Shown here: piece after piece, positions 5,453-13,295 of the stretch
Position numbering within the stretch: position 1 is the stretch's first letter
How the letters are laid out: every line of letters begins with the position of its first letter
Origin: Spirochaetaceae bacterium
GTDB taxonomy: Bacteria > Spirochaetota > Spirochaetia > Treponematales > Breznakiellaceae
Reading direction: 5' to 3'
Assembly: GCA_031265025.1 (NCBI GenBank)
Contig: JAISDF010000120.1
Location: forward strand, 1-14,503
DNA: 14,503 nucleotides
Notes under the pieces: model-generated
What the model saw: only the letters and a program-made list of their open reading frames with translations
Database searches by the model: none
Told to the model about the DNA's origin: nothing
Translations under genes and position numbers: made by a program

Positions 5453-6643
5453 ATGTACGATTTTACGACGCTTACCAGCCTGAACCGGCAGGATTCATCA
5501 AAATGGGCCCTCATGCGGAACATAAATCCCAATCTGGGGCCGGACATAGTGCCCCTCTCGGTGGCCGACATGGAATTCGCCCTGGCTCCGGAAATACGGC
5601 AGGGGCTTATGGAATACCTCGAAGGTTCTGTGCCGGGCTACGGAAACCTCACCCCTTCCTATTATTCCGCCGTATGTTCCTGGATGAAACGGCGCCACAA
5701 CTGGGAAACGGAAGCGGAGTGGATAGTCCCGTCCAACGGCGTGGTTCCCGCCCTGTTTCACTGCGTTGACGCCTTTACCGCTCCCGGAGAAGGGGTCATC
5801 GTCATGCCCCCGGTCTACGCCCCCTTTTACCGGGCAATCAGCCAGAACAACAGAAAAACCGTGCTCTGTCCCCTGGTGGTACAAAACGGCCGTTATGAAA
5901 TGGATTTTGCCCTCCTTGAAAAGCTGCTTGGCGACCGGAGCAATACGCTGCTCCTTTTTTGCAGCCCCCACAATCCCGTAGGCCGGGTATGGGAACGGCA
6001 GGAACTTGAAACCTTCGCCGGTCTCTGCGTCAAAAGCGGGGTTACGGTAATTTCCGATGAAATCCACAACGACCTCATTCTGGACAAAAGGACCCATCCG
6101 GTGCTTTCCACAATCAGCGCGGACCTGGCCGAAAAAACCGTCGTCTGTACCGCGCCCAGCAAAACCTTTAACACCGCCGGCTTTCAGGCGTCAAACATCA
6201 TCATCCAGAACCCGCTCCTCAGGAGAAAATACAAGGAAACGGTGCTGAGGCGCAGCGCCAACATGGAACTCAACCTTATAGGCGTAAAAGCCTGCGAGCT
6301 TGCCTATACAAAGGCGGAACCCTGGCTTGACGCGCTGCTTGTTGTGCTGGAAGAAAACAGGAATTTTACCGAAACCTTCATCGCCGGCCGCATACCCGGT
6401 ATAAAGGTTTTCAGGACCGAGGGAACCTATCTCCAGTGGTGGGATTGCCGGGGCCTCGGCATGGACTGCGGCGATCTGGAACGCTTCATGACCGAAAAGG
6501 CCCTGCTTTTCCTTGATGAAGGCTATATCTTCGGCCATGAGGGCAGGGGCTTTGAACGGATAAATCTTGCCGCCCCCCGCCATGTCCTTGAAGGGGCGCT
6601 TACGCGGCTTGAGAAGGCGGTCTGCGGACTGAAACGGCCCTGA
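5453..6643 (+). CDS. patB: PatB/MalY-type PLP-dependent C-S lyase (putative cystathionine beta-lyase)
   Basis: Cytoplasmic fold-type I PLP enzyme of 396 residues, normal for the family. It is predicted to cleave the C-S bond of cystathionine, giving homocysteine, pyruvate and ammonia, or to act on cysteine or related thioethers. The motif SVADMEF near the N-terminus is characteristic of PatB/MalY. FCSPHNPVGRVW, ISDEIHNDL and the PLP lysine in APSKTFNTAG (Lys237, counted from ATG 5453) follow in the usual order. ATG 5453 is preferred because AGGA at 5441-5444 is 8 nt upstream and the protein then starts MYDF as relatives do; ATG 5444 lies directly on that site. It diverges from metNIQ across a 117-bp control region, so making or recovering homocysteine and importing methionine may be co-regulated. 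Class membership is firm; the physiological substrate is inferred from context. Confidence 0.88.
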   Translation: MYDFTTLTSLNRQDSSKWALMRNINPNLGPDIVPLSVADMEFALAPEIRQGLMEYLEGSVPGYGNLTPSYYSAVCSWMKRRHNWETEAEWIVPSNGVVPALFHCVDAFTAPGEGVIVMPPVYAPFYRAISQNNRKTVLCPLVVQNGRYEMDFALLEKLLGDRSNTLLLFCSPHNPVGRVWERQELETFAGLCVKSGVTVISDEIHNDLILDKRTHPVLSTISADLAEKTVVCTAPSKTFNTAGFQASNIIIQNPLLRRKYKETVLRRSANMELNLIGVKACELAYTKAEPWLDALLVVLEENRNFTETFIAGRIPGIKVFRTEGTYLQWWDCRGLGMDCGDLERFMTEKALLFLDEGYIFGHEGRGFERINLAAPRHVLEGALTRLEKAVCGLKRP

Positions 6644-6675
6644 GCGGGAAGGGCCAAACGAAGTACGAAACGGTT

Positions 6676-8088
6676 TTATCTCAAGAATATGCCAAAGATA
6701 AAGAGGAACACCACGCCGGTAAGCCAGCAGACGCCGGTGGTCAAAGTCCAGATGCGAAGCTGTTCTTTGGTTTCGCTGATGCCAATGAGCCGGTTGACCA
6801 CCCAGAAGTAGCTGTCGTTAAAATAGGCGCAGAAGAGGCCGCCTACGCAGGCCGCCAGGGCAGCCAGATAGGGATTGCCGTTCGCGGCAACAACAATGGG
6901 GGCGGTGATGGCCGACGCGGTGGTCAGGGCCACGGTACCCGAGCCCTGGGCAAAGCGGACCAGGGTGGCGATTACCAGGGGCAGTATGAATACCGGAAGG
7001 CCGGTCTGGGCAAGGCCGCCGGCGATGTAACTGCCTATACCGCTGTTGCTGAGCACCCGGCCCAGAGCGCCGCCGCCGCCTGTTACCAGAAGTATGATGC
7101 CCGCTGACTTCATGCCGTTTTCCATTTTAAGCAGAAGATCGCCCTTGGCGTATTTGAAGCCAAGGGTGTAGATGGCCAGAAGCAGGCCGATGCCTACCGC
7201 CACAATGGGCTGGCCGATAAAGTACAGAAGCAGGGTCAGGAAGCTGGCTTCGGTCAGCTTGAGGGCGCTCAATACGGTATTGCAGAGTATGAGCAGTATG
7301 GGCGCGAGGAGGGGGAAGAATGACACAAAGGTTCCCGGCATGTCCTTGGTATCCATGCTGAGGGCCGTCGTGTAGTCGGGACCCTTGTTCTCGGGCCTTT
7401 CCCAGTTTTCGCCGTCGGCCGCGGGAACCTGGTAAATTTTACGGCCCACATGCCTGGCATAGAACACCGCCACGATGGTAATGGGTATGGAGAAAATCAA
7501 CGACAGGATGATGTACCTGCCGAGGTCTATAGTAGCGCCGGCACTGGCGAGATTGCCCACTACCGCGAGGGGTCCGGGAGTGGGCGGCACCATGGTATGG
7601 GTAACCACAAGGCCGGCGGCCAGGGACGCTCCCAGGGCCACAATGGATTTTCTCGTGGTTCTGGAAAGGGATTTTGCTATGGGGCAGAGCACCACAAAAG
7701 CAGAATCGCAGAAAATAGGGATGGAAACAATGTACCCGGTAAGAGCCAGGGCAAATTCTTCCCTTCCCTTTCCGAATAGTTTAAGAAAGGTAAAGGCCAT
7801 GCGGTTGCTGGCGCCGGAGAGCTGAAAGATTTCGCCCATCATAACGCCAAAACCGATGATGATGCCTATACTCCCCAGGGTTCCGCCGAACCCTCCGGTA
7901 ATGGAGTTGACTATGCTGACCTTGTTGTTTGTGTCAACGACAAGGGGCAGACCTCCGATAAGGCCGATAACTATAGACGCGATAATGAGGGCCAGAAAAG
8001 CGTGAACCTTGGTCTTGAGGCAGAGCAGAATCAAAACAAAAAGACCAATAACCAGAGCAAGGATTAGTTGAGTCCCTGATACTTCCAT
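6676..8088 (-). CDS. GntP-family proton:acid-sugar symporter
   Basis: Inner-membrane permease of 470 residues with about 12 hydrophobic segments, of the GntP (gluconate/H+ symporter) family. Family-like stretches include GGFGGTLGSIGIIIGFGVMM, VSIPIFCDSAFVVLCPIAKS, VVTHTMVPPTPGPLAV and the C-terminal FAQGSGTVALTTASAITAPI and AYFNDSYFWVVNR. The start is the ATG at 8088 (MEVSG), with GGAGG at 8096-8100 and a 7-nt spacer; the longer reading to 8169 has no ribosome site and adds a non-hydrophobic tail. It is the last gene of the four-gene operon, 108 nt after the dehydrogenase gene, with a small GC-rich inverted repeat (8109-8113 with 8120-8124) just before its ribosome site. Given its neighbours, it probably imports threonate or erythronate rather than gluconate. 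Confidence 0.9.
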   Translation of the reverse strand: MEVSGTQLILALVIGLFVLILLCLKTKVHAFLALIIASIVIGLIGGLPLVVDTNNKVSIVNSITGGFGGTLGSIGIIIGFGVMMGEIFQLSGASNRMAFTFLKLFGKGREEFALALTGYIVSIPIFCDSAFVVLCPIAKSLSRTTRKSIVALGASLAAGLVVTHTMVPPTPGPLAVVGNLASAGATIDLGRYIILSLIFSIPITIVAVFYARHVGRKIYQVPAADGENWERPENKGPDYTTALSMDTKDMPGTFVSFFPLLAPILLILCNTVLSALKLTEASFLTLLLYFIGQPIVAVGIGLLLAIYTLGFKYAKGDLLLKMENGMKSAGIILLVTGGGGALGRVLSNSGIGSYIAGGLAQTGLPVFILPLVIATLVRFAQGSGTVALTTASAITAPIVVAANGNPYLAALAACVGGLFCAYFNDSYFWVVNRLIGISETKEQLRIWTLTTGVCWLTGVVFLFIFGIFLR

Positions 8089-8196
8089 AAAGAAACCTCC
8101 TAAATTTGGGCGGCCCGGACCGCCGCATCCAATCAGATAACAGGACCCGCGCAGAAATACCATGGTCACCAGATCAGGGTATATCCGCGCGTATCC

Positions 8197-9198
8197 TTAC
8201 CCGCACGCAAAACCGGGTGCGTATTTCGCGGCAAGGATGATGGCTTCCACCATGCTAACCTCACTGACAAGGTTCCTGCCCGCGATATCAAAGGCCGTAC
8301 CGTGATCAACCGAGGTACGCAGTATGGGCATGCCCCCGGTGATGGAAATGGTACGCTCAAAATCAAGGGTTTTGGTTGCCACATGCCCCTGATCGTGGTA
8401 TAGCGAAAGCACGCTGTTGTACTTTCCCTTGAGGGCCTGGTGAAACACCGAATCGGCGCCTATGGGACCTTCTACTTTGTAGCCTTCCGCCTGTAATGCC
8501 GCTATAGCCGGAAATACCTCCTTTACTTCTTCGTCTCCGAAAAGGCCGTGCTCCCCTGAATGGGGATTCAGCCCCGCCACTGCCATAGTTCCCCCGGTAA
8601 CTCCGAATTTCCTGAGAACTTCCACGGACCGTTTTACATAATCGATGATACGGTCTTTGGTAACCATGTCGCAGGCTTTGCGGAGGGATACATGACGGCT
8701 CAGAAAAAACACCCTGAGTCCCCTGACCTCAAACATGGTAAGGGGATCGCGGGTACCGGTCAGTTCCGCGAAAATTTCGGTATGCCCGATAAAATTGACA
8801 CCTCCTTTTTTTAATGATTCCTTGTTGACCGGCGTAGTGGCCACGGCGTCCGCTTTCCGGTCGAGGGCAAGATGCACGCTCTTTTCGATATACTCGTATG
8901 CCGCCCTGCCGCACATGCCGTCTACCACGCCGAACTTAAAACGGCCCATGTCGATATTATTGACGGCGACCAGATTAAGGACCCCGCCTGAATAGTCGCC
9001 TTCGGCGGGTTCGTTTATTTCTTTTACGGTGAAAGATTTTCCGGTTATTTTAACGGCGCTTTTTACCACCCCGGAATCGCCGACCGCCACGCAGCGGGCA
9101 GCCTTTTGCACATCCGCGCAGGCAAAAGCCTTAACCAGTATTTCCGGGCCTACGCCGGCGGGGTCCCCCAGGGGGACAACAATCAACGGTTTACTCAT
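8197..9198 (-). CDS. pdxA2: PdxA2-type 4-phospho-threonate/erythronate dehydrogenase
   Basis: NAD-dependent decarboxylating dehydrogenase of 333 residues from the PdxA family. The motifs are GDPAGVGPE (11-19), GHTE (His139 region), GLNPHSGEHG, SLYHDQGH and LRTSVDHGTAFDIAG. Three histidines, 169, 213 and 268, match the spacing of the metal ligands of E. coli PdxA (166, 211, 266). The family has two branches: PdxA in pyridoxal phosphate synthesis and PdxA2 in acid sugar breakdown. Linkage to a DUF1537 kinase and a GntP permease, with no other vitamin B6 gene, points to PdxA2, which oxidises 4-phospho-D-threonate or 4-phospho-D-erythronate, with decarboxylation to dihydroxyacetone phosphate. ATG 9198 is chosen over the adjacent TTG because GGAAGG (9205-9210) is 6 nt upstream. 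The kinase gene ends 17 nt before it. Confidence 0.9.
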   Translation of the reverse strand: MSKPLIVVPLGDPAGVGPEILVKAFACADVQKAARCVAVGDSGVVKSAVKITGKSFTVKEINEPAEGDYSGGVLNLVAVNNIDMGRFKFGVVDGMCGRAAYEYIEKSVHLALDRKADAVATTPVNKESLKKGGVNFIGHTEIFAELTGTRDPLTMFEVRGLRVFFLSRHVSLRKACDMVTKDRIIDYVKRSVEVLRKFGVTGGTMAVAGLNPHSGEHGLFGDEEVKEVFPAIAALQAEGYKVEGPIGADSVFHQALKGKYNSVLSLYHDQGHVATKTLDFERTISITGGMPILRTSVDHGTAFDIAGRNLVSEVSMVEAIILAAKYAPGFACG

Positions 9199-9215
9199 CA
9201 AATACCTTCCGCTGT

Positions 9216-10520
9216 TTATACAGCAAGTTTCTCCTTAAGATACCTGACGCATAACACTATGGCGTCAGCGTCCCCGACCATGCCTCCCTTGGTCACTATT
9301 TTCAGGCCTTCCTGATCCCCGCCGACAATCTCCCCGTAGGAGGCCAGGGGGAGAACTTCTCCGAGAAGCCTGAGAGCCGTATTCTTCATCCGCTTGCACA
9401 CCGCGACAGTGATATCACCTCCGCAGGTATACATACCCCTGAAGCCCTTGTCCGAGCTCATGACCTCATAGGTAATCTCGGCGATTGACTCATTGATCAG
9501 ATCCGACAGTTCCCCTGTTGTACAGTGGTATTTTTCCGCGTACGGTTCAAAGGGAACCCGGCGTTCGGGGATGATGCCCCTGCCCACCGCGCTGCATACG
9601 TCAAAAGGACCGCAGTTGGAAAGCAGCTCGGACACTACCCGTTTGATTTCCTTCCGGCGCCTTTGTTCGCCCTCAAGGAATTCGGCGGTTTCCATATATA
9701 CATTGAAGGAGTCCCGGGAACCAAGGAAATAATCAACCTGCCTGCGGGCAACGGCGTTGACGCTGCCTACGGCGACAAAAATCCTGTTTCGTTTTTCTCC
9801 TGAACGGACCGGAATGGTCTTTCTGGACAGGGAAGCGGTAAAGGGGCCGGGATCAACGGCAATAAAGGGAACGCCGCTTTTTATTACCGCGCCGGCGATA
9901 AGGTCTATATCTTCCTCGGTAACAGCGTCAAAAATAAGATTCCGCATCCCCTGCGCGGCAAGGCATTTTATTTTTTCCGAAACCGCGTCCTGGCCTTTCA
10001 TCAAATCAGCTATCAGTATTGAAGCCGTGCCGTACTTTGACTGGGCGCCGTACAGCTCCGCGCAGAGGGGAGTATGGACAGGATTCCTGGGATCAAGGGC
10101 AACCTCGGTCTTGTGCAGCGGTATGCCGTGGACAAGAAGATAGCCGCCTACGTTGATCCTGTTTGACGAAGGAAAACAGGGCACCACCATGGCGACCCGG
10201 TCTCCGCCGAGGGCGTCAAGCATGCCGTCGGTCTCGGAACCGAGATTGCCCCGGAGCGTGGTATCGATACGTTTTGTATAAACCCTGACATCGCCTGATT
10301 TCAGGGCAAGGGTTGCCTTGTACACCCTTTCGTAGGCTTCCCCGGCGGGAATGCTCCTTGAATCGGTCGGATAAACCACACATTCGCAGTCGGCAAGTTT
10401 TTTTACATCAAGTTTTTCACCATCGGTTATTGAATAGGTCCGGTAATTTACCTTGGTCATGAGTACACCGACGGCGTTGGCCCCGGTAAGATCATCGGCC
10501 ACCACTACACACTGAATCAT
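9216..10520 (-). CDS. Four-carbon acid sugar kinase (DUF1537 family)
   Basis: Cytoplasmic ATP-dependent kinase of 434 residues, the usual length. The N-terminal domain begins with VVADDLTGAN (residues 5-14), where the paired Asp residues mark the sugar-binding domain. The C-terminal nucleotide-binding domain includes GGDIT (367-371), GGDQEGLKIVTKGG and MVGDADAI, resembling the family signature. Characterised members phosphorylate D-threonate, D-erythronate, L-threonate or 3-dehydrotetronate at C4. With PdxA2 next to it and no tetronate dehydrogenase or OtnC-type aldolase in view, the direct route via 4-phospho-D-threonate (DtnK) or 4-phospho-D-erythronate (DenK) is favoured over the 3-dehydrotetronate route (OtnK). 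Its ATG overlaps the regulator stop codon (ATGA, 4 bp), so the two are translationally coupled. The choice between substrates is not settled. Confidence 0.9.
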   Translation of the reverse strand: MIQCVVVADDLTGANAVGVLMTKVNYRTYSITDGEKLDVKKLADCECVVYPTDSRSIPAGEAYERVYKATLALKSGDVRVYTKRIDTTLRGNLGSETDGMLDALGGDRVAMVVPCFPSSNRINVGGYLLVHGIPLHKTEVALDPRNPVHTPLCAELYGAQSKYGTASILIADLMKGQDAVSEKIKCLAAQGMRNLIFDAVTEEDIDLIAGAVIKSGVPFIAVDPGPFTASLSRKTIPVRSGEKRNRIFVAVGSVNAVARRQVDYFLGSRDSFNVYMETAEFLEGEQRRRKEIKRVVSELLSNCGPFDVCSAVGRGIIPERRVPFEPYAEKYHCTTGELSDLINESIAEITYEVMSSDKGFRGMYTCGGDITVAVCKRMKNTALRLLGEVLPLASYGEIVGGDQEGLKIVTKGGMVGDADAIVLCVRYLKEKLAV

Positions 10521-11305
10521 GCGTTCATCCTCTCATACGGTGATTCGCCGTTTTCCACGGCAATGACGGTTATTTTCTTTTCGGAAATCAGCCTTTGTTC
10601 ATCATCAGTAAAGGCATAGTCGGTGATGACCCCGGAAAACTTGTCCAGGCTGTCTATCATATACAGGGCTTTTTTGTTGAATTTGGAATGGTCGGCCACA
10701 AGGTAACACAGGCCGGAATGGCGCAGTACCACGCGCTTGAAAAACATCTTTTCCTGCGTGGGGGTCATGGAACAGAATTCCTCATCCACCGCATTGGTTC
10801 CTATAAACGAAATATCAAAATGCATCTGCTCGGCCATCTGTTCGGAAAATCTGCCCAAAATACAGCCGGTTTTTTTATGCGCCACCCCGCCTATGCAGAT
10901 AAGCTCCACCGGGCTGTCAAGAAGGGAATACATGATGTGCACATCGTCGGTCACGATGGTCAGACGGGGTATATTCCGTATAAGCCGGGCAAGCTCATAG
11001 GTAGTAGTTCCGGCGTCAAGAAAAACAGTCATCCCGTCTTCCACAAAAGAGGCGGCCTTTCTGGCTATGCTTTTTTTTATCTCGCGGTTTTTGCCGCTTT
11101 TATCTTCGAAACTGATTTCGGGGCGGTTCATAAGGGCCCCGCCGTGGCAGCGCTGGAGTATGCCCCGTTCCTGGCAGCGGTCCAGGTCCCGGCGTATGGT
11201 CATGTCACTCACCTTAAGCACCTGGGCAAGATCATCGACCTTGGCAAAGCCCTGGTCCTTGAGAATGGTTATTATCCGTGTATATCGTTCTTCGGCCAGC
11301 ACCAT
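10517..11305 (-). CDS. DeoR-family transcriptional regulator of the acid sugar operon
   Basis: DNA-binding repressor of 262 residues with the standard DeoR layout. An N-terminal winged helix-turn-helix lies at about residues 6-58 (KVDDLAQVLKVSDMTIRRDL, then RCHGGA). The C-terminal effector domain, related to sugar-phosphate isomerases, starts about residue 75, with DAGTTTYELA at 97-106 and GGVAHKKTGCILG further on. Members usually sense a phosphorylated sugar, so a phosphotetronate made by the downstream kinase is a plausible inducer. It is the first gene of the operon and overlaps the kinase start. The start codon is uncertain by one codon: ATG 11305 has a G-run (11308-11313) only 2 nt upstream, while the GTG that follows it is better spaced. 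Confidence 0.92.
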   Translation of the reverse strand: MVLAEERYTRIITILKDQGFAKVDDLAQVLKVSDMTIRRDLDRCQERGILQRCHGGALMNRPEISFEDKSGKNREIKKSIARKAASFVEDGMTVFLDAGTTTYELARLIRNIPRLTIVTDDVHIMYSLLDSPVELICIGGVAHKKTGCILGRFSEQMAEQMHFDISFIGTNAVDEEFCSMTPTQEKMFFKRVVLRHSGLCYLVADHSKFNKKALYMIDSLDKFSGVITDYAFTDDEQRLISEKKITVIAVENGESPYERMNA

Positions 11306-11348
11306 AACCCCCCATTCACTATTTGTTTGTTTTCATTTCTATAAGTTT

Positions 11349-11377
11349 ATTCTAATACCGGCCCTTTTACTTGTCAA
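11349..11377 (-). promoter_or_regulatory. Predicted sigma70-type promoter of the acid sugar operon
   Basis: On the - strand, a consensus TTGACA (11377-11372) and TAGAAT (11354-11349, 5 of 6 to consensus) are separated by 17 bp. Transcription would start near 11342, about 37 nt before the regulator gene. It is the strongest promoter seen upstream of this operon. Confidence 0.75.
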
Positions 11378-11383
11378 TAAATG

Positions 11384-11401
11384 TTTGTTAGTATTTGTTA
11401 G
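11384..11401. promoter_or_regulatory. Tandem TTTGTTAG repeats, candidate DeoR-family operator
   Basis: TTTGTTAG occurs at 11384-11391 and again at 11394-11401, a 10-bp period that puts both copies on one face of the helix just upstream of the -35 box. A related TTTGTTTG lies at 11322-11329, between the promoter and the start codon. DeoR-family repressors commonly bind short direct repeats rich in TGTTT, often on both sides of the promoter, so autoregulation by the downstream gene is likely. The assignment is by position and pattern only. Confidence 0.5.
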
Positions 11402-11576
11402 ATGTGTGATATATATTGTTCTTTTTTGGTAATTTTTAATTGATAAATTGAAAAAAATGCCGAATAACGCGAAGACTAAGGTATTATGGTTCAAAATAGT
11501 GGCGTAACGAAAGAAAAATTCGTTTTAGTGTCGGTGTTTTCTTGAGAAATTGAAAAAGCCGCTGGAATACCGCGGG

Positions 11577-11605
11577 GGCGGCGGAGGTTTTCCGCCGCCT
11601 TTTTT
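11577..11605 (+). terminator. Intrinsic-terminator-like hairpin on the + strand
   Basis: GGCGGCGGA (11577-11585) and TCCGCCGCC (11591-11599) form a perfect 9-bp GC-rich stem with loop GGTTT, followed at once by six T (11600-11605). This is a textbook rho-independent terminator for + strand transcripts, yet the genes on both sides are on the - strand. Read on the - strand, the stem follows the reductase stop codon but is trailed by CCCCGCGG, not T. A second, weak - strand hairpin (CCGC/GCGG at 11560-11576), followed by CTTTTTC, might help there. Confidence 0.65.
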
Positions 11606-12695
11606 ACCGGGTCTCCATGCCGGCTATTTCGGCAAGCCGCCGGACTATGGGCAGATGCTGGGTACAGGCCGCTTCGCACTGGCCGCAGGCTATGCAGGCC
11701 GCCGCGCCGCGGGGACTGATGCCCCAGTGCATGGCAAGGCGCTGGGAAAGGGCGCTGTCTTCCGTTGTCAAAAGTTTCTGGTTATAGGCGTCCATATACC
11801 GGGGTATGGGTATGCTCTGGGGGCAGTCGTCGCAGTAGGCGCAGCCGGTGCAGAGACCCTCCAAAGAAATCGACGCCTTTTCCTTTTTCGCGACCAGGGC
11901 GGTTTCGGTGCTGGGGCTGTAGTTTTGCATGGCCGCGAGGGCGCTTTCCACATCCGCTTCCGAGGCAAAGCCAACCAGGGTTACGCTGATGTCCCGGTGA
12001 TCCCAAAGAAAGCGGAGGGCGGCGGCCGCTACCGTTTCATCGGCTGTCTCTTTAAGGAACGCAAAGAGTTCCGGGTGCTGGGGTATGATGCCGCCTCCCA
12101 GGGGATTCATCACCACGGCGCCGAGTTTTTTGTTCCGCACGGCGTTAAAGGCCTTTTCCCTGGTCCTGAAATTATACGCGGAGTAGCCAAAGAGCACTCC
12201 CTCAAAGACCCCCTCCATGAGGAGTTCTTCGATTTCATCCTGAATAAGATGGCTTGACACACAGATATGCCTGATAAGCCCTTCCGCCCTGAATTTTTCA
12301 AGGGTAGTCAGGATGCCGTTCTTTTTTCTGGCCTGCCAGTTATCCAGGCTGGTAATGCACCACACATGGTAAAAATCCACCGCGTCAATGTTGAGCCGCC
12401 TGAGCTGGCCTTCAATCTCCTTTCTGAGATCGGCCTCGGTGCTCTTGAAGGTCTTGGTCGCCGTATAATAGGGAAGAGCGCGCTTTCTGAGTTCGGCAAG
12501 GCCCTCCCCGAAGACCGACTCGCTTTTGGTTTCAAAATAACCCGGAGCCGTATCAAAGTAATTTACCCCGCCTTTGGCGGCCCTGACCATCATGCGTATA
12601 CATTCGTCATGATCATCAATATGGGCAAAGCGCATGCCCCCAAAGCCGAGCAGCGACACCTTCTTGCCGGTTTTTCCGTAATCCCTGTATAGCAT
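11604..12695 (-). CDS. Aldo/keto reductase with C-terminal 4Fe-4S ferredoxin-like domain
   Basis: Cytoplasmic oxidoreductase of 363 residues. Residues about 1-275 form an aldo/keto reductase TIM barrel with the catalytic tetrad in place: Asp48, Tyr53 (FDTAPGYF), Lys81 (TATKTF) and His110 (FYHVW). The C-terminal part holds two cysteine clusters, C282-C285-C288-C291 (CTGCAYCDDCP) and C334-C337-C340-C344 (CIACGQCEAAC), each able to bind a 4Fe-4S centre. This architecture is common in anaerobes and implies electron exchange with ferredoxin or flavin partners in addition to, or instead of, NAD(P)H. The substrate is unknown. The start ATG has GGAGG at 12700-12704, and the lipoprotein gene ends 12 nt upstream, so it is probably the last gene of that operon. 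Confidence 0.92.
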   Translation of the reverse strand: MLYRDYGKTGKKVSLLGFGGMRFAHIDDHDECIRMMVRAAKGGVNYFDTAPGYFETKSESVFGEGLAELRKRALPYYTATKTFKSTEADLRKEIEGQLRRLNIDAVDFYHVWCITSLDNWQARKKNGILTTLEKFRAEGLIRHICVSSHLIQDEIEELLMEGVFEGVLFGYSAYNFRTREKAFNAVRNKKLGAVVMNPLGGGIIPQHPELFAFLKETADETVAAAALRFLWDHRDISVTLVGFASEADVESALAAMQNYSPSTETALVAKKEKASISLEGLCTGCAYCDDCPQSIPIPRYMDAYNQKLLTTEDSALSQRLAMHWGISPRGAAACIACGQCEAACTQHLPIVRRLAEIAGMETR

Positions 12696-12707
12696 GGCTC
12701 CTCCCGC

Positions 12708-13283
12708 CTATATCCGCCGGCCCCTGGCGCTCCGGGTGTTCACCTTTTCGGTTACACGGCGCATGATTTTTATCCTGAGATACACCCGGTCGCCGCCCGA
12801 ATACGTTACCACATAGGGGTCGCCGCCGTAATCGATTATTCTCCGCGCGCGCTCGTTGTACATAAGGTAATAGCGGTGATCCAGGCCCGGACCATCCTGT
12901 TTGAAGAGCAGCCGCTTGGTGTCGTCGTTTTCCTCAAAGCACACTTCCAGCACCTCAAGGTTATCAGTATCAATGTAGGAATTCAGCACCGCGCCCATGA
13001 CGCGCTTGCTGATTTTTATTTTATTCCTCACCACTACATCGCGTATGGTCATGGTACCCATGACATTGGCGCTCTTTTGCTCCCGGTACGGCTCCGCGTC
13101 GTTGAGGGTTATATTCGCCGAAAGATAAAACTGATACCGGGAAAGTTCCTCGTGCCCGCCGAGATCGTTTATGGAATTCTGGCTGACCGCCTTTGTGGAC
13201 GCGCACCCCGCAAGGGCGGCCGCGAGAAAAAAGGACAACAATACCATTCCCGCGCGCGACACTCCCGGCTTTTTCGTTTTCAT
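12708..13283 (-). CDS. Putative lipoprotein of unknown function
   Basis: A 191-residue protein that I do not recognise. Residues 1-26 form a signal peptide with a basic start, a hydrophobic core and the lipobox LAGC (Cys27), so it should be membrane-anchored on the outer side of the inner membrane or in the outer membrane. The mature part is mixed and looks beta-rich, with charged segments, aromatic residues (RYYLMYNERARR, DYGGDPYVV) and a strongly basic tail (RSARGRR). There are no cysteines suggesting metal binding and no enzyme motif. GGAGG at 13292-13296 overlaps the stop codon of the upstream CsgG-like gene, so the two are coupled. Its partner upstream suggests a cell-envelope role, which is inference by context only. 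Confidence 0.85.
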   Translation of the reverse strand: MKTKKPGVSRAGMVLLSFFLAAALAGCASTKAVSQNSINDLGGHEELSRYQFYLSANITLNDAEPYREQKSANVMGTMTIRDVVVRNKIKISKRVMGAVLNSYIDTDNLEVLEVCFEENDDTKRLLFKQDGPGLDHRYYLMYNERARRIIDYGGDPYVVTYSGGDRVYLRIKIMRRVTEKVNTRSARGRRI

Positions 13284-13295
13284 AACTGGTTCCTC

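Noticed and set aside
6636..6655. Inverted repeat GGCCC/GGGCC as a bidirectional terminator between patB and the permease gene
   Set aside because: It has only a 5-bp stem with a 10-nt loop, overlaps the patB stop codon and has no T-run on either side.
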